DNA of 64,000 nucleotides from JABFRJ01 sp031374735 (GTDB lineage Bacteria; Pseudomonadota; Alphaproteobacteria; Rhizobiales; Hyphomicrobiaceae), in NCBI GenBank assembly GCA_031374735.1, contig JANMGQ010000060.1:1-64000 (forward strand), read 5' to 3'. The notes beneath the pieces were generated by a model. The model had not been told where the DNA came from. It did not search any database and was given only the letters and a program-made list of their open reading frames with translations. Positions 32,720 to 41,213 of the stretch are shown here, piece by piece. The stretch's first letter is position 1. Each line of letters begins with the position of its first letter. Made by a program: the position numbers and the translations under genes.

Positions 32720-33643
32720 ATGACCACAGCGCCTCATCCGCCTCGCATGGCAGCTCGCGACTATGGCTTGATCACGCTGCAATCCATGCTGTGGGGTTCG
32801 GCCTTTTTCTTTGTGACCGTTGCCGGACAGCATGTGCCGCCGATCACCATGACGGCGATGCGCTTGGTCCCAGCCTGTCTTGTTCTGCTTGCGGTGATCA
32901 GCGCTCTAGGCCTGCGCTTGCCGGCAACGCGGGACGCCTGGGGGCGCATGCTGGTCATGGCGGCATTCAACAATGTGATCCCGTTCGTGCTCATCATCCA
33001 CGCCCAGCGTGAAGTGACGGGCGGCGTTGCCGCAATCTTCAATGCCACGGCGCCGCTGTTTGCAGTCTTCATTGCGGCGATTTTTGTGCAAGAGGAGCAC
33101 CTGTCGTGGCGCCGCGTCGCCGGCATTGCCGCTGGTATCTGCGGTGTCGTGATCCTGATCGGCGGCGAAGGGGCCAGCGCCACGCCCTGGGCGGCGGCGC
33201 TGCTGCTGTCCGCCGCGTGCTGCTATGCTTCTGCTAACGTCATGACACGATTGTTCTTTCCTGGCTATGCGCCGTTTGTGATCGCGTGCGCCCAGATGTT
33301 GGCATCGCTCGCCATTGCTATCGTCGCCGCCCTTGCCATGGAGCAGCCGTGGCGCCTTGCGATGCCACCGACAACAGTCGTTTTGGCCATCGCTGGCATG
33401 GGCGTTTTCGGTTCGGCCCTCGCCTCGCTCTGCCACTTCACGGTGTTGCGTCGTGCCGGCCCGACGAATGCCATGCTGGTTACCATCATCCTGCCGTTGA
33501 CGCCGATCCTGCTTGGGTACCTGGCTCTGGGCGAGCACATCTCGGTCCGCCAGATGCTCGGCGGCCTTGTCATCGCGCTGGCGCTGGTCATCATCGATGG
33601 TCGGGCCTGGGGCTGGATGACCACGCGGGCCGCCCTGAACTAG
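32720..33643 (+). CDS. EamA-family (DMT) transporter
   Basis: 307-aa inner-membrane protein with ten predicted hydrophobic helices in two EamA repeats; the first repeat contains LWGSAFFFVTVAGQHVPP and the second SAACCYASANVMTRLFF. The C-terminal part holds the usual LTPILLGYLALGEHISVRQM segment. Family members export metabolites such as amino acids. ATG 32720 was chosen; a GTG at 32636 overlapping the SoxY-like stop would extend it by 28 non-membrane residues. It is probably co-transcribed with the SoxY-like gene. Confidence 0.88.
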   Translation: MTTAPHPPRMAARDYGLITLQSMLWGSAFFFVTVAGQHVPPITMTAMRLVPACLVLLAVISALGLRLPATRDAWGRMLVMAAFNNVIPFVLIIHAQREVTGGVAAIFNATAPLFAVFIAAIFVQEEHLSWRRVAGIAAGICGVVILIGGEGASATPWAAALLLSAACCYASANVMTRLFFPGYAPFVIACAQMLASLAIAIVAALAMEQPWRLAMPPTTVVLAIAGMGVFGSALASLCHFTVLRRAGPTNAMLVTIILPLTPILLGYLALGEHISVRQMLGGLVIALALVIIDGRAWGWMTTRAALN

Positions 33644-33887
33644 CTTTCCTGCGCGCGTGGCGGCCGGCCCCGCGCAGCGGAGTCGCCTCGCGCAACCAAA
33701 ACAGCCTCGCGCAACCAAACTGTCCACAGCCTGCGGCAATCGAACCTCCCAACGCGTCAAAACGTCCAGTCCGATGCGGGACGCGGCCGGACTATGGTCT
33801 GAGCCGAACACGCGCACATGCGCCGGTCGGTCTGGCACGCTGTCAGGTCACCGTCGCCTATCGTGCGTTGCGCAACGGGAGGCCGCC

Positions 33888-34427
33888 TTGGCGTCTGATC
33901 ACGATCCCAACCGTCGGGATTTTCTCACCATCGCTGGCTTGTCAGCAGCCGGCGTCGGCGGCGCAGTCTCGATCTGGCCGTTCATCCAGCAGATGAACCC
34001 CGACGCCTCGACCCAGGCACTTGCGTCCACCGAGATCGACCTGACGCCGGTGCAAAAGGGCCAGGCTATAACCGCCATCTGGCGCGGTAAGCCTGTGTTC
34101 ATTCGCAACCGCACAGATGCCGAGGTGAAGGCTGCCAAGGAGACACCCGCGTCTGACCTGCCGGACCGTGTCAACGCGGCCGACAGCGCCCGCACCAAAA
34201 AGGGTAAAGAAAACTGGCTGGTGCTGGTTGGCGTGTGCACACATCTGGGCTGTATCCCAAAGGGCCAGTCGCTGGCCGACGCCAAGGGGGATTACGGCGG
34301 ATGGTTCTGCCCCTGCCACGGCTCGCACTACGACACCGCTGGCCGCATCCGTAAGGGCCCGGCGCCCAAGAACCTTGAAGTGCCGCCCTACGAATTTGTA
34401 TCTGACACCAAAATCAAGATCGGCTGA
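33888..34427 (+). CDS. petA: ubiquinol-cytochrome c reductase Rieske iron-sulfur subunit
   Basis: 179-aa subunit of complex III. An N-terminal twin-arginine/membrane anchor (NRRDFLTIAGLSAAGVGG) precedes the Rieske domain. The 2Fe-2S ligands are in VCTHLGCIP and FCPCHGSHYD. A TTG at 33888 was chosen as start: GGGAGG lies 4 nt upstream, the resulting MASDHDPNRRDFL matches normal Rieske N-termini, and no ATG exists in the right place. The open frame continues upstream to 33657, but with no homology. First gene of petABC; cytochrome b follows after 11 bp. Confidence 0.95.
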   Translation: MASDHDPNRRDFLTIAGLSAAGVGGAVSIWPFIQQMNPDASTQALASTEIDLTPVQKGQAITAIWRGKPVFIRNRTDAEVKAAKETPASDLPDRVNAADSARTKKGKENWLVLVGVCTHLGCIPKGQSLADAKGDYGGWFCPCHGSHYDTAGRIRKGPAPKNLEVPPYEFVSDTKIKIG

Positions 34428-34438
34428 GGCAACACCCC

Positions 34439-35710
34439 ATGTCGAACCACGAATCCTCCTATCAACCGCAGTCGCGCGCCGCCAAGTGGATGGACGAGCG
34501 CCTGCCGGTCGCGCGCATGATGCATGCGCAGTTCGTTGACTTCCAAACGCCACGAAACCTTAACTATATGTGGACGTTCGGCGGCATCTTGATGTTCATG
34601 CTCGTGATCATGATCGTCTCAGGCCTCGTGCTGTCGATGCACTATCAGGCGAGCGATCAGCTGGCATTCCAGGCCATCGAAGGCATCCGCCGCGACGTCA
34701 ACTATGGCTGGCTGCTGCGCAACATTCACATGGTCGGCGCATCCATGTTCTTCCTCGCCGTGTACATCCACATGGCGCGTGGCCTGTATTACGGCTCCTA
34801 CAAGGCGCCCCGCGAAGTTCTGTGGATCCTCGGCGTCATCATATACCTCTTGATGATGGCGACGGCGTTCCTCGGCTACACGCTACCGTGGGGCCAGATG
34901 AGCTTCTGGGGCGCAACCGTCATCACCAATTTCTTCACGGCCATCCCGTTCGTCGGCGAAGGCATCACCAAGTGGCTGCTCGGCGGCTATGGCGTGACGA
35001 CGGTGACGCTCAACCGCTTCTTCTCGCTGCACTATCTGCTGCCGTTCGTGATTGCGGGCGTTGTCGTCCTGCACATCTGGGCGTTGCACCACGTTGGTCA
35101 GAACAACCCGGCCGGCATCGAGATCAAGTCGAAGTCTGACAGTGTGCCAATGGCGCCGTTCGCCGTCATGAAAGACCTGTTCGGCCTCGCCGTGTTCGTG
35201 ATGATCTATGCGTGGTTCGTGTTCTATGCGCCGGACTATCTCGGCCATGCCGACAACTACGTCGAAGCCAACCCGTTGGTGACGCCGCCGCACATTGTGC
35301 CTGAGTGGTACTTCCTGCCGTTCTACGCCATCCTGCGCGCCATCCCCTCCAAGCTCGGCGGCGTTGTGGCCATGTTCGGCGCCATCGTCGTTCTCTGCTT
35401 CGTGCCCTGGCTCGACACCAGCCGTGTGCGCTCGGCCAAGTATCGTCCGCTGTTCAAGCCGTTCCTGCTGATGTTCTTCTTTACCGTGGTGGCGCTGGGC
35501 TATCTCGGTGGCAAGCCGGCTGAGGGCGCGTACGTTGTCTGGTCACGCGTGTTCACCTTCTACTACTTCGCCTTCTTCTTAGTGCTGATGCCGATCCTTG
35601 GCATCATCGAGACGCCGAAGCTTCTGCCCAAGAGCATCACGGATGCGGTGCTCGGCAAGGGTGGGGCAGCGCTGCCGACCGGTGCGGCCGCCGCGCCAGA
35701 GAAACGCTGA
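34439..35710 (+). CDS. petB: cytochrome b of the bc1 complex
   Basis: 423-aa integral membrane subunit that carries the two b hemes and both quinone sites. Visible landmarks are the first helix (LNYMWTFGGILMFMLVIMIV), the heme-binding helix (LLRNIHMVGASMFFLAVYIHMARGLY), the Qo loop with PEWYFLPFYAILRAI, and the second heme helix (RFFSLHYLLPFVIAGVVVLHIWALHH). It lies between petA and petC with short spacers. Cytochrome c1 is encoded separately, unlike the fused gene of Bradyrhizobium. Confidence 0.97.
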   Translation: MSNHESSYQPQSRAAKWMDERLPVARMMHAQFVDFQTPRNLNYMWTFGGILMFMLVIMIVSGLVLSMHYQASDQLAFQAIEGIRRDVNYGWLLRNIHMVGASMFFLAVYIHMARGLYYGSYKAPREVLWILGVIIYLLMMATAFLGYTLPWGQMSFWGATVITNFFTAIPFVGEGITKWLLGGYGVTTVTLNRFFSLHYLLPFVIAGVVVLHIWALHHVGQNNPAGIEIKSKSDSVPMAPFAVMKDLFGLAVFVMIYAWFVFYAPDYLGHADNYVEANPLVTPPHIVPEWYFLPFYAILRAIPSKLGGVVAMFGAIVVLCFVPWLDTSRVRSAKYRPLFKPFLLMFFFTVVALGYLGGKPAEGAYVVWSRVFTFYYFAFFLVLMPILGIIETPKLLPKSITDAVLGKGGAALPTGAAAAPEKR

Positions 35711-35735
35711 GATACGCTGAAACGTGGGGACTTCT

Positions 35736-36743
35736 ATGAAACGCATCAGCGTGATTACCGCCGCTCTGCTGGCTTTTTCAGCCGGCACAGCGAGCGTGCA
35801 GGCAGCCGGTGGCGGCGACGCACCGCAATATGCCCGCGTGCCTTGGACGTTCGCAGGTTTCCGCGGCCACTTCGACCAGGCGCAGCTGCAACGCGGCTTT
35901 CAGGTGTACAAGGAAGTCTGCTCGAGCTGCCATAGCCTGAAGCGCGTGAACTTCCGTAACCTCGCAGAAACTGGTGGCCCCGGTTACTCCGAGGACCAGG
36001 CCAAGGCGGCTGCCGCTGAGTGGCTGCATCAGATTCCGGAACCGAATGCGGAGGGCCAGATCGCCGACCGCAAGGGCAACATCATCACACGGCCGGCGCG
36101 GGCATCGGACCCGATCCTCGGGCCCTACATGAACGAAGCGCAGGCGCGTGCGGCAAACAATGGCGCACTGCCACCTGACCTGTCGGTCATAACAAAGGCG
36201 CGCGGCATCGAAGTCGAAAAGCCGTTCTATCGCGTGCCAGACATGATGCTACGCGATATCTTCACGGGCTACCAGGAAGCAGGCGCCGATTATCTGCACG
36301 CGCTTCTGACGGGCTATAAGCCTGTCCCGCTCTACACCGAGCAGGGTGGCAAGCTGATCCGCGTCGCCGATGGCCAGAAGCCGCCTGGCGCCAAGGCGTG
36401 CGCCTCGGTCGAACGGCAGGACGGCAAAAACGACATCTGCAACCCGCTTCAATCGGGCATGAACTACAACAGCCATTATTCCGGCCACCAGATCGGCATG
36501 GCAGCCCCGTTGTCTGACGGTGTCGTGAAGTATGCCAAGCCGAAACAGGGTGATGGCCTGACGGCGGTACCTGAAACCGCCGATCAACACGCCCGCGATG
36601 TCACTGCATTCCTGGCTTGGGCCGCAGACCCGAAGTTGGAAGAGCGCAAGCGCATGGGCATGCTGGTCATGTTCTATCTCGCGGGTCTCGCGCTGCTGCT
36701 GTACTTTGCCAAAAAGCGGGTCTGGTCAAAAATTCCCCACTGA
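35736..36743 (+). CDS. petC: cytochrome c1 of the bc1 complex
   Basis: 335-aa c-type cytochrome that passes electrons from the Rieske protein to cytochrome c. It has a signal peptide (MKRISVITAALLAFSAGTAS), a covalent heme motif CSSCH (VYKEVCSSCHSLKRVNFR), the distal Met region in YHALLTGY/GMNYNSHYSGHQIGMAAPL and a C-terminal anchor (RMGMLVMFYLAGLALLLYF). ATG 35736 was chosen, with GGGGA upstream; the GTG at 35724 lies in that ribosome-binding site. A large hairpin ends the operon 25 bp later. Confidence 0.97.
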   Translation: MKRISVITAALLAFSAGTASVQAAGGGDAPQYARVPWTFAGFRGHFDQAQLQRGFQVYKEVCSSCHSLKRVNFRNLAETGGPGYSEDQAKAAAAEWLHQIPEPNAEGQIADRKGNIITRPARASDPILGPYMNEAQARAANNGALPPDLSVITKARGIEVEKPFYRVPDMMLRDIFTGYQEAGADYLHALLTGYKPVPLYTEQGGKLIRVADGQKPPGAKACASVERQDGKNDICNPLQSGMNYNSHYSGHQIGMAAPLSDGVVKYAKPKQGDGLTAVPETADQHARDVTAFLAWAADPKLEERKRMGMLVMFYLAGLALLLYFAKKRVWSKIPH

Positions 36744-36767
36744 TCCGCTTACCTTCGCGGTTCAAAT

Positions 36768-36803
36768 TCAAAAGGCTCCGTGCGCTAGCACGGAGCCTTT
36801 TGA
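36768..36803. terminator. bidirectional hairpin terminator between petC and the CinA-like gene
   Basis: A perfect 16-bp stem TCAAAAGGCTCCGTGC with its complement around the loop GCTA. Each strand ends its stem with TTTTGA, so the structure can end transcription from both converging units. It lies 25 bp after petC and 21 bp after the stop of the gene on the other strand. Confidence 0.85.
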
Positions 36804-36824
36804 ATTGCAGCTTTGCTTCGGGTC

Positions 36825-37565
36825 TTACACCAGCCCCTTGGCCGAGAGCTTCGCCTTCAGTCCTGCAAACGCCGCAGCCAGTCTCTCCGGGCTGGTCGAG
36901 CGCAGAACCAGATTCGTACCCCAGCTCTTGGCGTCGCGTCCGAACGGATAGCTGCCCATGATGACGTCGGGGAACTCCTTCTGGTGCGCGCCGAACATGT
37001 CGGCAATTGTGCCTTCGGGATGACTGAGCTCGATGGTCTCCGACAGCATCTTGGCGCCGGTCTTGAGCCGCGGCGTTACCGCATCCAGCATCACCTGCAT
37101 GATGTGCGGGACGCCGGCCATCACAATCACGTTGCCGATCATGAAGCCCGGCGCAACCGACACGGAGTTCTCCACCAGCTCCGAGCCTTCAGGCAGGCGC
37201 GCCATGCGCAACCGCGCCGGTGTCAGTTCCAGGCCACGCTTTTCATAATGCGGTTTCATGAGCGCAAGCGCGCGCGGGTCGACGTCAATCTTGGCACCAA
37301 AAGCCTTCGCGACACAGTCTGCCGTGATGTCGTCGTGCGTCGGGCCAATGCCGCCCGTCGTGAACACGTAAGTGAACTTGGCCCGCAGATGATTGAGCGC
37401 CGTGACGATCTCGTCCTCGATGTCGGGCACCACCCGCACTTCACGCAACTGTATGCCGATGGCGGTCAGGTGGTCGGCGATCCAGCCGATGTTCTTGTCT
37501 TTCGTGCGCCCCGAAAGAATTTCGTCGCCGATGACGAGGACGGCAGCAGTAACGACGTCAGACAT
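36825..37565 (-). CDS. CinA/MoaB-type molybdopterin-binding domain protein
   Basis: 246-aa protein made of a MoCF/CinA-N domain only. It starts VTAAVLVIGDEILSGRTKDKN and contains the signature loop VFTTGGIGPTHDDITADCVA. This domain is found in CinA (with a C-terminal nicotinamide-nucleotide amidase domain, absent here) and in molybdenum cofactor enzymes. The short version is usually annotated 'competence/damage-inducible protein A'; its activity may be pyrophosphatase-like on NAD derivatives, but this is not established for such proteins. Start ATG 37565. Shares the bidirectional terminator with petC. Confidence 0.85.
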   Translation of the reverse strand: MSDVVTAAVLVIGDEILSGRTKDKNIGWIADHLTAIGIQLREVRVVPDIEDEIVTALNHLRAKFTYVFTTGGIGPTHDDITADCVAKAFGAKIDVDPRALALMKPHYEKRGLELTPARLRMARLPEGSELVENSVSVAPGFMIGNVIVMAGVPHIMQVMLDAVTPRLKTGAKMLSETIELSHPEGTIADMFGAHQKEFPDVIMGSYPFGRDAKSWGTNLVLRSTSPERLAAAFAGLKAKLSAKGLV

Positions 37566-37665
37566 GGACTGATCTCGGCAAAAGTGGTGGTTCGAAGCTC
37601 TTGCGCGTCGCAAGGGGCCACCGTCAAGGCGAACATCGGCAAGCGAAAAACGGCGATCGGCGCGA

Positions 37666-38475
37666 TCACGACGACCAGTTGGTTTTGAACTCGCCGTGCA
37701 ACGTCAGGCCGCCACAGGCGTAGATCGTCTGCCCCGTGATGTAGCGCGCATCATCCGAGGCCAGAAACGCGTAGACGCCAGCGATATCGCCGGGACTCGC
37801 GGCATAGCCCATCGGAATGTGCTTATCGACACTGGCGCGTTTCGCCGGGTCTTTGGTCCAGGCCTCGTTCATGTCGGTCTCAATAGCGCCTGGACCGACT
37901 GAGTTCACGCGAATACCGCGATCAGCATACTCGAGCGCAAGCGTGCGGGTGAGCATGCCGACACCGCTTTTCGAAATGGCGTAGGCGAGATAGCCGGGCT
38001 TCGGAACCATCTCGTGTACGCTCGATGTGTTGATGATCACGCCGCCGCCCTGTCGCGTGAGAAAGTGCTCGATGACGCGCGCGCTCAGGTTTGCAATGGC
38101 GCGCAGATTGACCGACAGGACTTTGTCGAACTCGCCCGCGTCGAACTTGGCGCCGACGCGCTCCGGCGGCAGAATGCCGGCATTGTTGATCAGCACATCC
38201 AGCCGGCCGAAGTCGGCGAGTGCCTTGTTGACCATGGCACGCGCCGCGCCCGTGTCAGCGACATCGGCTTCGATGACGGCATGATGTGCGCTGGCAAAGC
38301 CACTTGATGCCGAGACGCCCTGCAGAAAGGCGACGGCCTCCTGCGCTTCCTCGGCATCGCGCAGATGATTGACGATGACGTTTGCGCCCTCGGAAGCGCA
38401 ACGCTTGGCGACAGCCCGGCCGATGCCCCGCGAGGCGCCTGTGATCAGGATCGATTTGCCAACCAGACGCATCAT
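37666..38475 (-). CDS. short-chain dehydrogenase/reductase (glucose 1-dehydrogenase-like)
   Basis: 269-aa NAD(P)-dependent oxidoreductase. Cofactor motif TGASRGIGRAV, the NNAG motif in LINNAGILPPERV, catalytic Ser in IINTSSVHEM and the YxxxK pair in YAISKSGVGML are all present. The C-terminal TGQTIYACGGLTLHGEF fits the glucose 1-dehydrogenase-like branch, but the substrate cannot be told. It lies 100 bp upstream of the CinA-like gene on the same strand. A longer insertion than usual (AFLQGVSASSGFASAHHAV) occurs between beta-2 and beta-3. Confidence 0.87.
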   Translation of the reverse strand: MMRLVGKSILITGASRGIGRAVAKRCASEGANVIVNHLRDAEEAQEAVAFLQGVSASSGFASAHHAVIEADVADTGAARAMVNKALADFGRLDVLINNAGILPPERVGAKFDAGEFDKVLSVNLRAIANLSARVIEHFLTRQGGGVIINTSSVHEMVPKPGYLAYAISKSGVGMLTRTLALEYADRGIRVNSVGPGAIETDMNEAWTKDPAKRASVDKHIPMGYAASPGDIAGVYAFLASDDARYITGQTIYACGGLTLHGEFKTNWSS

Positions 38476-38571
38476 GGATGAGCCACCTCAAAGAGTAAGC
38501 ATGCCGCCCGCTCTTTGGCCCAGGCATCAGGCGATGTCACGAACCCAGTCGATTCGTTCGCTATACCGGAG

Positions 38572-39375
38572 TTACGGTGTGCATTTGCCGGTGTAGCCAT
38601 TCGAGGTGCCGCCCTCCATGTCGGCGGGCGAGCGCCCCTGCCCGTCAAACAGCACAGAGATCTGGTAGGGAATGCCGAGCTTCGGGTCGGCGCGGCGCTT
38701 CTCGTTCAGTGCTTTGATGATGTTCCACTCGTCATGAGCGCCCCGGCTGATGGTCGCTGAGGCGCGCAGGGCATAATAGTTGCGGAACTGCTGCTTGGTG
38801 AGGCCCTTGTCGACGGCCTTCTTGAGTTCGGCGTCGGTCGCAAGGCGCTTGTCGAAGTAGGCCTCGATTGCTGCCATATCGCCCGTTCCGGTCAGCCCCA
38901 GAAAGCGGCCGAAATCGCTCGGGCCAACGAAGTAAGCGAAGTCGAACGCGCCGAGGCCATCCTCGCCCTCCATGATTTGCGTCCACATCAGCATGTAGTC
39001 GGCACCGCCGCCGTTCGGGATGTCGCTTTCGGGGACAGCGGGATTGGTCACCCACACCTGGTCAGCCCCGAAGCGCTTTTCGACGGCGGCCTTGGCCGCA
39101 GCCGAGACTTCCGCGTTGATGTGATAGACGCCACCTCCGGCGCTGGACAACGGCAGGCTCAGATAACCGACCGCCTTACCGGCGGTCTTGTGCTTCGCGA
39201 TCTCGGCACGGAAATAGGCGACGTTCTTGTCGATCGCGGCTTTGACGGCGCTGTTGTAACAGTAGCAGATGCCGATCTTGGTGCAGGCGGACTCTTTCTG
39301 CTGGGCGGATGCTGGTGTGGTCGCCAGCAGTGCTCCGGCAAGCGTGAAGATCGCGTGTGCGGTGGTCAGGCGCAT
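38572..39375 (-). CDS. secreted protein of unknown function
   Basis: 267 aa with a good signal peptide (TAHAIFTLAGALLATTPASAQ) and GAGGAAG before the ATG. The mature part begins with a Cys-rich stretch, SACTKIGICYCYNSAVKAAI, and has another Cys at the C-terminus (GYTGKC), which could form disulfides in the periplasm. The middle is mixed alpha/beta with conserved-looking segments such as GKAVGYLSLPLSSAGGG and FDFAYFVGPSDFGRFLGL. I do not recognise a family. It stands alone. Confidence 0.7.
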   Translation of the reverse strand: MRLTTAHAIFTLAGALLATTPASAQQKESACTKIGICYCYNSAVKAAIDKNVAYFRAEIAKHKTAGKAVGYLSLPLSSAGGGVYHINAEVSAAAKAAVEKRFGADQVWVTNPAVPESDIPNGGGADYMLMWTQIMEGEDGLGAFDFAYFVGPSDFGRFLGLTGTGDMAAIEAYFDKRLATDAELKKAVDKGLTKQQFRNYYALRASATISRGAHDEWNIIKALNEKRRADPKLGIPYQISVLFDGQGRSPADMEGGTSNGYTGKCTP

Positions 39376-39610
39376 CTGGTTCTTCCTCAGTGTCGAGCCG
39401 CTAGCTTCACTGCGCGACGAGGCAGGTCAAGTGGCTCACGGTTGGGGTCGCTCGGATGCGGTCGCGAAGCCCTTCCAATGGGAAGCCATGTTCTCGCCGA
39501 TGAATGCAGTGTTAAATCACTGACACTCAAATGGAAATCGCCCGTGCTGGCGCCCGCGGGCACAAGAGGACATCATCGGGATGCAGCGGTTCGCGCCCGT
39601 GATGCACCCA

Positions 39611-40288
39611 CTATGTGTCAAATCCTACGAACACCGTCGCCTCTTCGACGGACTTCCGCTCGGACACGACCGCATTGGCCGGGAAGGTTTCGTCTGGCCA
39701 GCCGAGTGCGATACTCTTCATGATGATCTGATCGTCTGCGATTCCGGCATGCTCGCGCACCACGGGTGATTGCATGATGCCCTGGCTATTGATCACGGCG
39801 CCGAGCCCCCGAGACCAGGCGGCATTGACCAAGGCGGTCGCGACAGCACCGCAATCGAAGGGCGTGTCGTCGCTGCCCTGGAGCACGCGGTCATAGGTCA
39901 CGATCACGCAGACAGGCGCGTCGAATTGGCGAAAACCCCGCAGGACCCAGTCCTGGCGCATGGACGTGTCGTCGCGTGCGATTCCCATCGCAGAAAACAA
40001 TTGTTTGGCGACCCCAACCTGCCGATCGCGGTGCTTGCCCGCGAAAGCCTCTCCCGTGCGAAACTCGCGCGATTGCGGCACACCCGCCACCATCCGCTCC
40101 GTGTTGCCTGCGCGGATCCGATTGAGCGGCTCGCCTGTGATGACGTAGAAATTCCAAGGCTGAGTGTTCATCGACGATGGCGCACGCATTGCCAATCGGA
40201 TGACCTCTTCAATCAATACTTTCGGCACGGGATCGGGCTTGTAACCGCGGATGCTTCGCCGACCAAGGATAACGTCATCGAACTGCAT
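39611..40288 (-). CDS. nitroreductase family protein
   Basis: 225-aa flavoprotein of the NfsB/FRase I type. Features are the FMN-contact start DDVILGRRSIRGYKPDPVPK, APSSMNTQPWNFYVITG, and the C-terminal IALGWPDETFPAN followed by RKSVEE. It should reduce quinones, nitroaromatics or a related acceptor with NAD(P)H. ATG 40288 was chosen (MQFDDVIL); a longer frame adds 57 residues rich in charged and Arg codons with no homology. It lies 122 bp after the flavin reductase gene on the same strand. Confidence 0.9.
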   Translation of the reverse strand: MQFDDVILGRRSIRGYKPDPVPKVLIEEVIRLAMRAPSSMNTQPWNFYVITGEPLNRIRAGNTERMVAGVPQSREFRTGEAFAGKHRDRQVGVAKQLFSAMGIARDDTSMRQDWVLRGFRQFDAPVCVIVTYDRVLQGSDDTPFDCGAVATALVNAAWSRGLGAVINSQGIMQSPVVREHAGIADDQIIMKSIALGWPDETFPANAVVSERKSVEEATVFVGFDT

Positions 40289-40410
40289 GTGCCTGAGCTT
40301 CCGCGGCTGGCGTCTCAAAGGATAGTGACAATTGCGGTTTTCTGGCCTTGGAGCAAGGTCGGTTTTGTCCATAGCGATGTTACCGTTTGCCGACGAACAG
40401 ATGGTGTTTC

Positions 40411-41067
40411 CTATCGGGATGACCGGCGGATGTTTGCAGCGCTCCCTTGCGACGTCCACGCGTCGAGCGACATTGTCGCGAGGTCGAAATAGTCACGCGT
40501 TGTCGCATAGCCGTTGCCGCCCATGCGCCCCGTCGCATCGAGTGCAGCGGGGGCGACGTACATCATGGAGGAATCAACCGTATCCGCGCGGAAGTGCGCA
40601 TAGACGACCTCGCCGAGGATGATCTCGCGAGAACGTCCTATGCTGAGCGTCGTGTGGTGTCGGCATTCGAACGCGACCGGGGCTTCGCCAATCCAGGGGC
40701 ATGGCACTTTTACGCCGGGTCTCGCTGTCAGTCCTGCGGCCTTCAACTCGTCCGTGCCGGGCGGAAAAGCCACGGCCGTGACGTTCATGGCTTCGACCAA
40801 CGCATCGCTGACGATGTTGACCGTAAAGGCCCGCGTCTCGCGGATGTTGCGGCCGGTATCTTTCTGTGCGCCGCTTGGCCGATATTCGACGCCAAGGGCC
40901 AGAATAGCGGGATCAGCGGACAGGCAATTGAAAAAGCTGAACGGTGCGGCGTTCGCGACGCCATTGCTATCACACGTCGTGACCCAAGCGATCGGTCGCG
41001 GCACCACGGCGCCGATCAGCAGCTTGTAGCGCTCACGCGGCGACAAGGCCGCAAAATCGAACGTCAT
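40411..41067 (-). CDS. flavin reductase-like (FMN-binding split-barrel) protein
   Basis: 218-aa protein of the DIM6/NTAB flavin reductase-like family. The flavin site is seen in RYKLLIGAVVPRPIAWVTT and NAAPFSFFNCLSADPAILAL, followed by KDTGRNIRETRAFTVNIV. It may supply reduced flavin or act directly on a quinone-like acceptor. Its start codon lies only 5 bp from where the permease remnant on the other strand becomes recognisable, so the DNA upstream of it has been changed by a rearrangement and its original promoter may be lost. Confidence 0.85.
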   Translation of the reverse strand: MTFDFAALSPRERYKLLIGAVVPRPIAWVTTCDSNGVANAAPFSFFNCLSADPAILALGVEYRPSGAQKDTGRNIRETRAFTVNIVSDALVEAMNVTAVAFPPGTDELKAAGLTARPGVKVPCPWIGEAPVAFECRHHTTLSIGRSREIILGEVVYAHFRADTVDSSMMYVAPAALDATGRMGGNGYATTRDYFDLATMSLDAWTSQGSAANIRRSSR

Positions 41068-41072
41068 TCGTC

Positions 41073-41213
41073 GATATCCCCGTGATGGCGGCCTACCTGA
41101 TGGTGGTGTCCTTCATTTTCGTTTCGCTCAACACTCTGGTCGATCTGCTCTATGCAGTCGTCGACCCGCGCTTGCGTGATGATGCGCTGACGGGTGGCTC
41201 CAATGCGCGATAA
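41073..41213 (+). pseudogene. 3' remnant of a DppB-type permease gene
   Basis: The last ~46 codons of a DppB-like permease survive. The product reads DIPVMAAYLMVVSFIFVSLN, then TLVDLLYAVVDPRLRDD and a short tail to TAA. The intact DppB-like proteins in this window end with the same pattern (helix, N-L-x-DLLY, DPR). Everything upstream, about 270 codons and any binding-protein gene, is missing and replaced by the oppositely oriented flavin reductase gene. The following dppC gene starts inside this remnant (11-bp overlap), showing that the two were one operon. Confidence 0.85.

Noticed and set aside
33657..33887. 77-residue N-terminal extension of the Rieske protein
   Set aside because: No homology and no start signal; TTG 33888 with GGGAGG fits the known N-terminus.
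35724..35735. GTG start four codons before petC
   Set aside because: The GTG lies in the GTGGGGA ribosome-binding site of the ATG at 35736, which gives a proper signal peptide.
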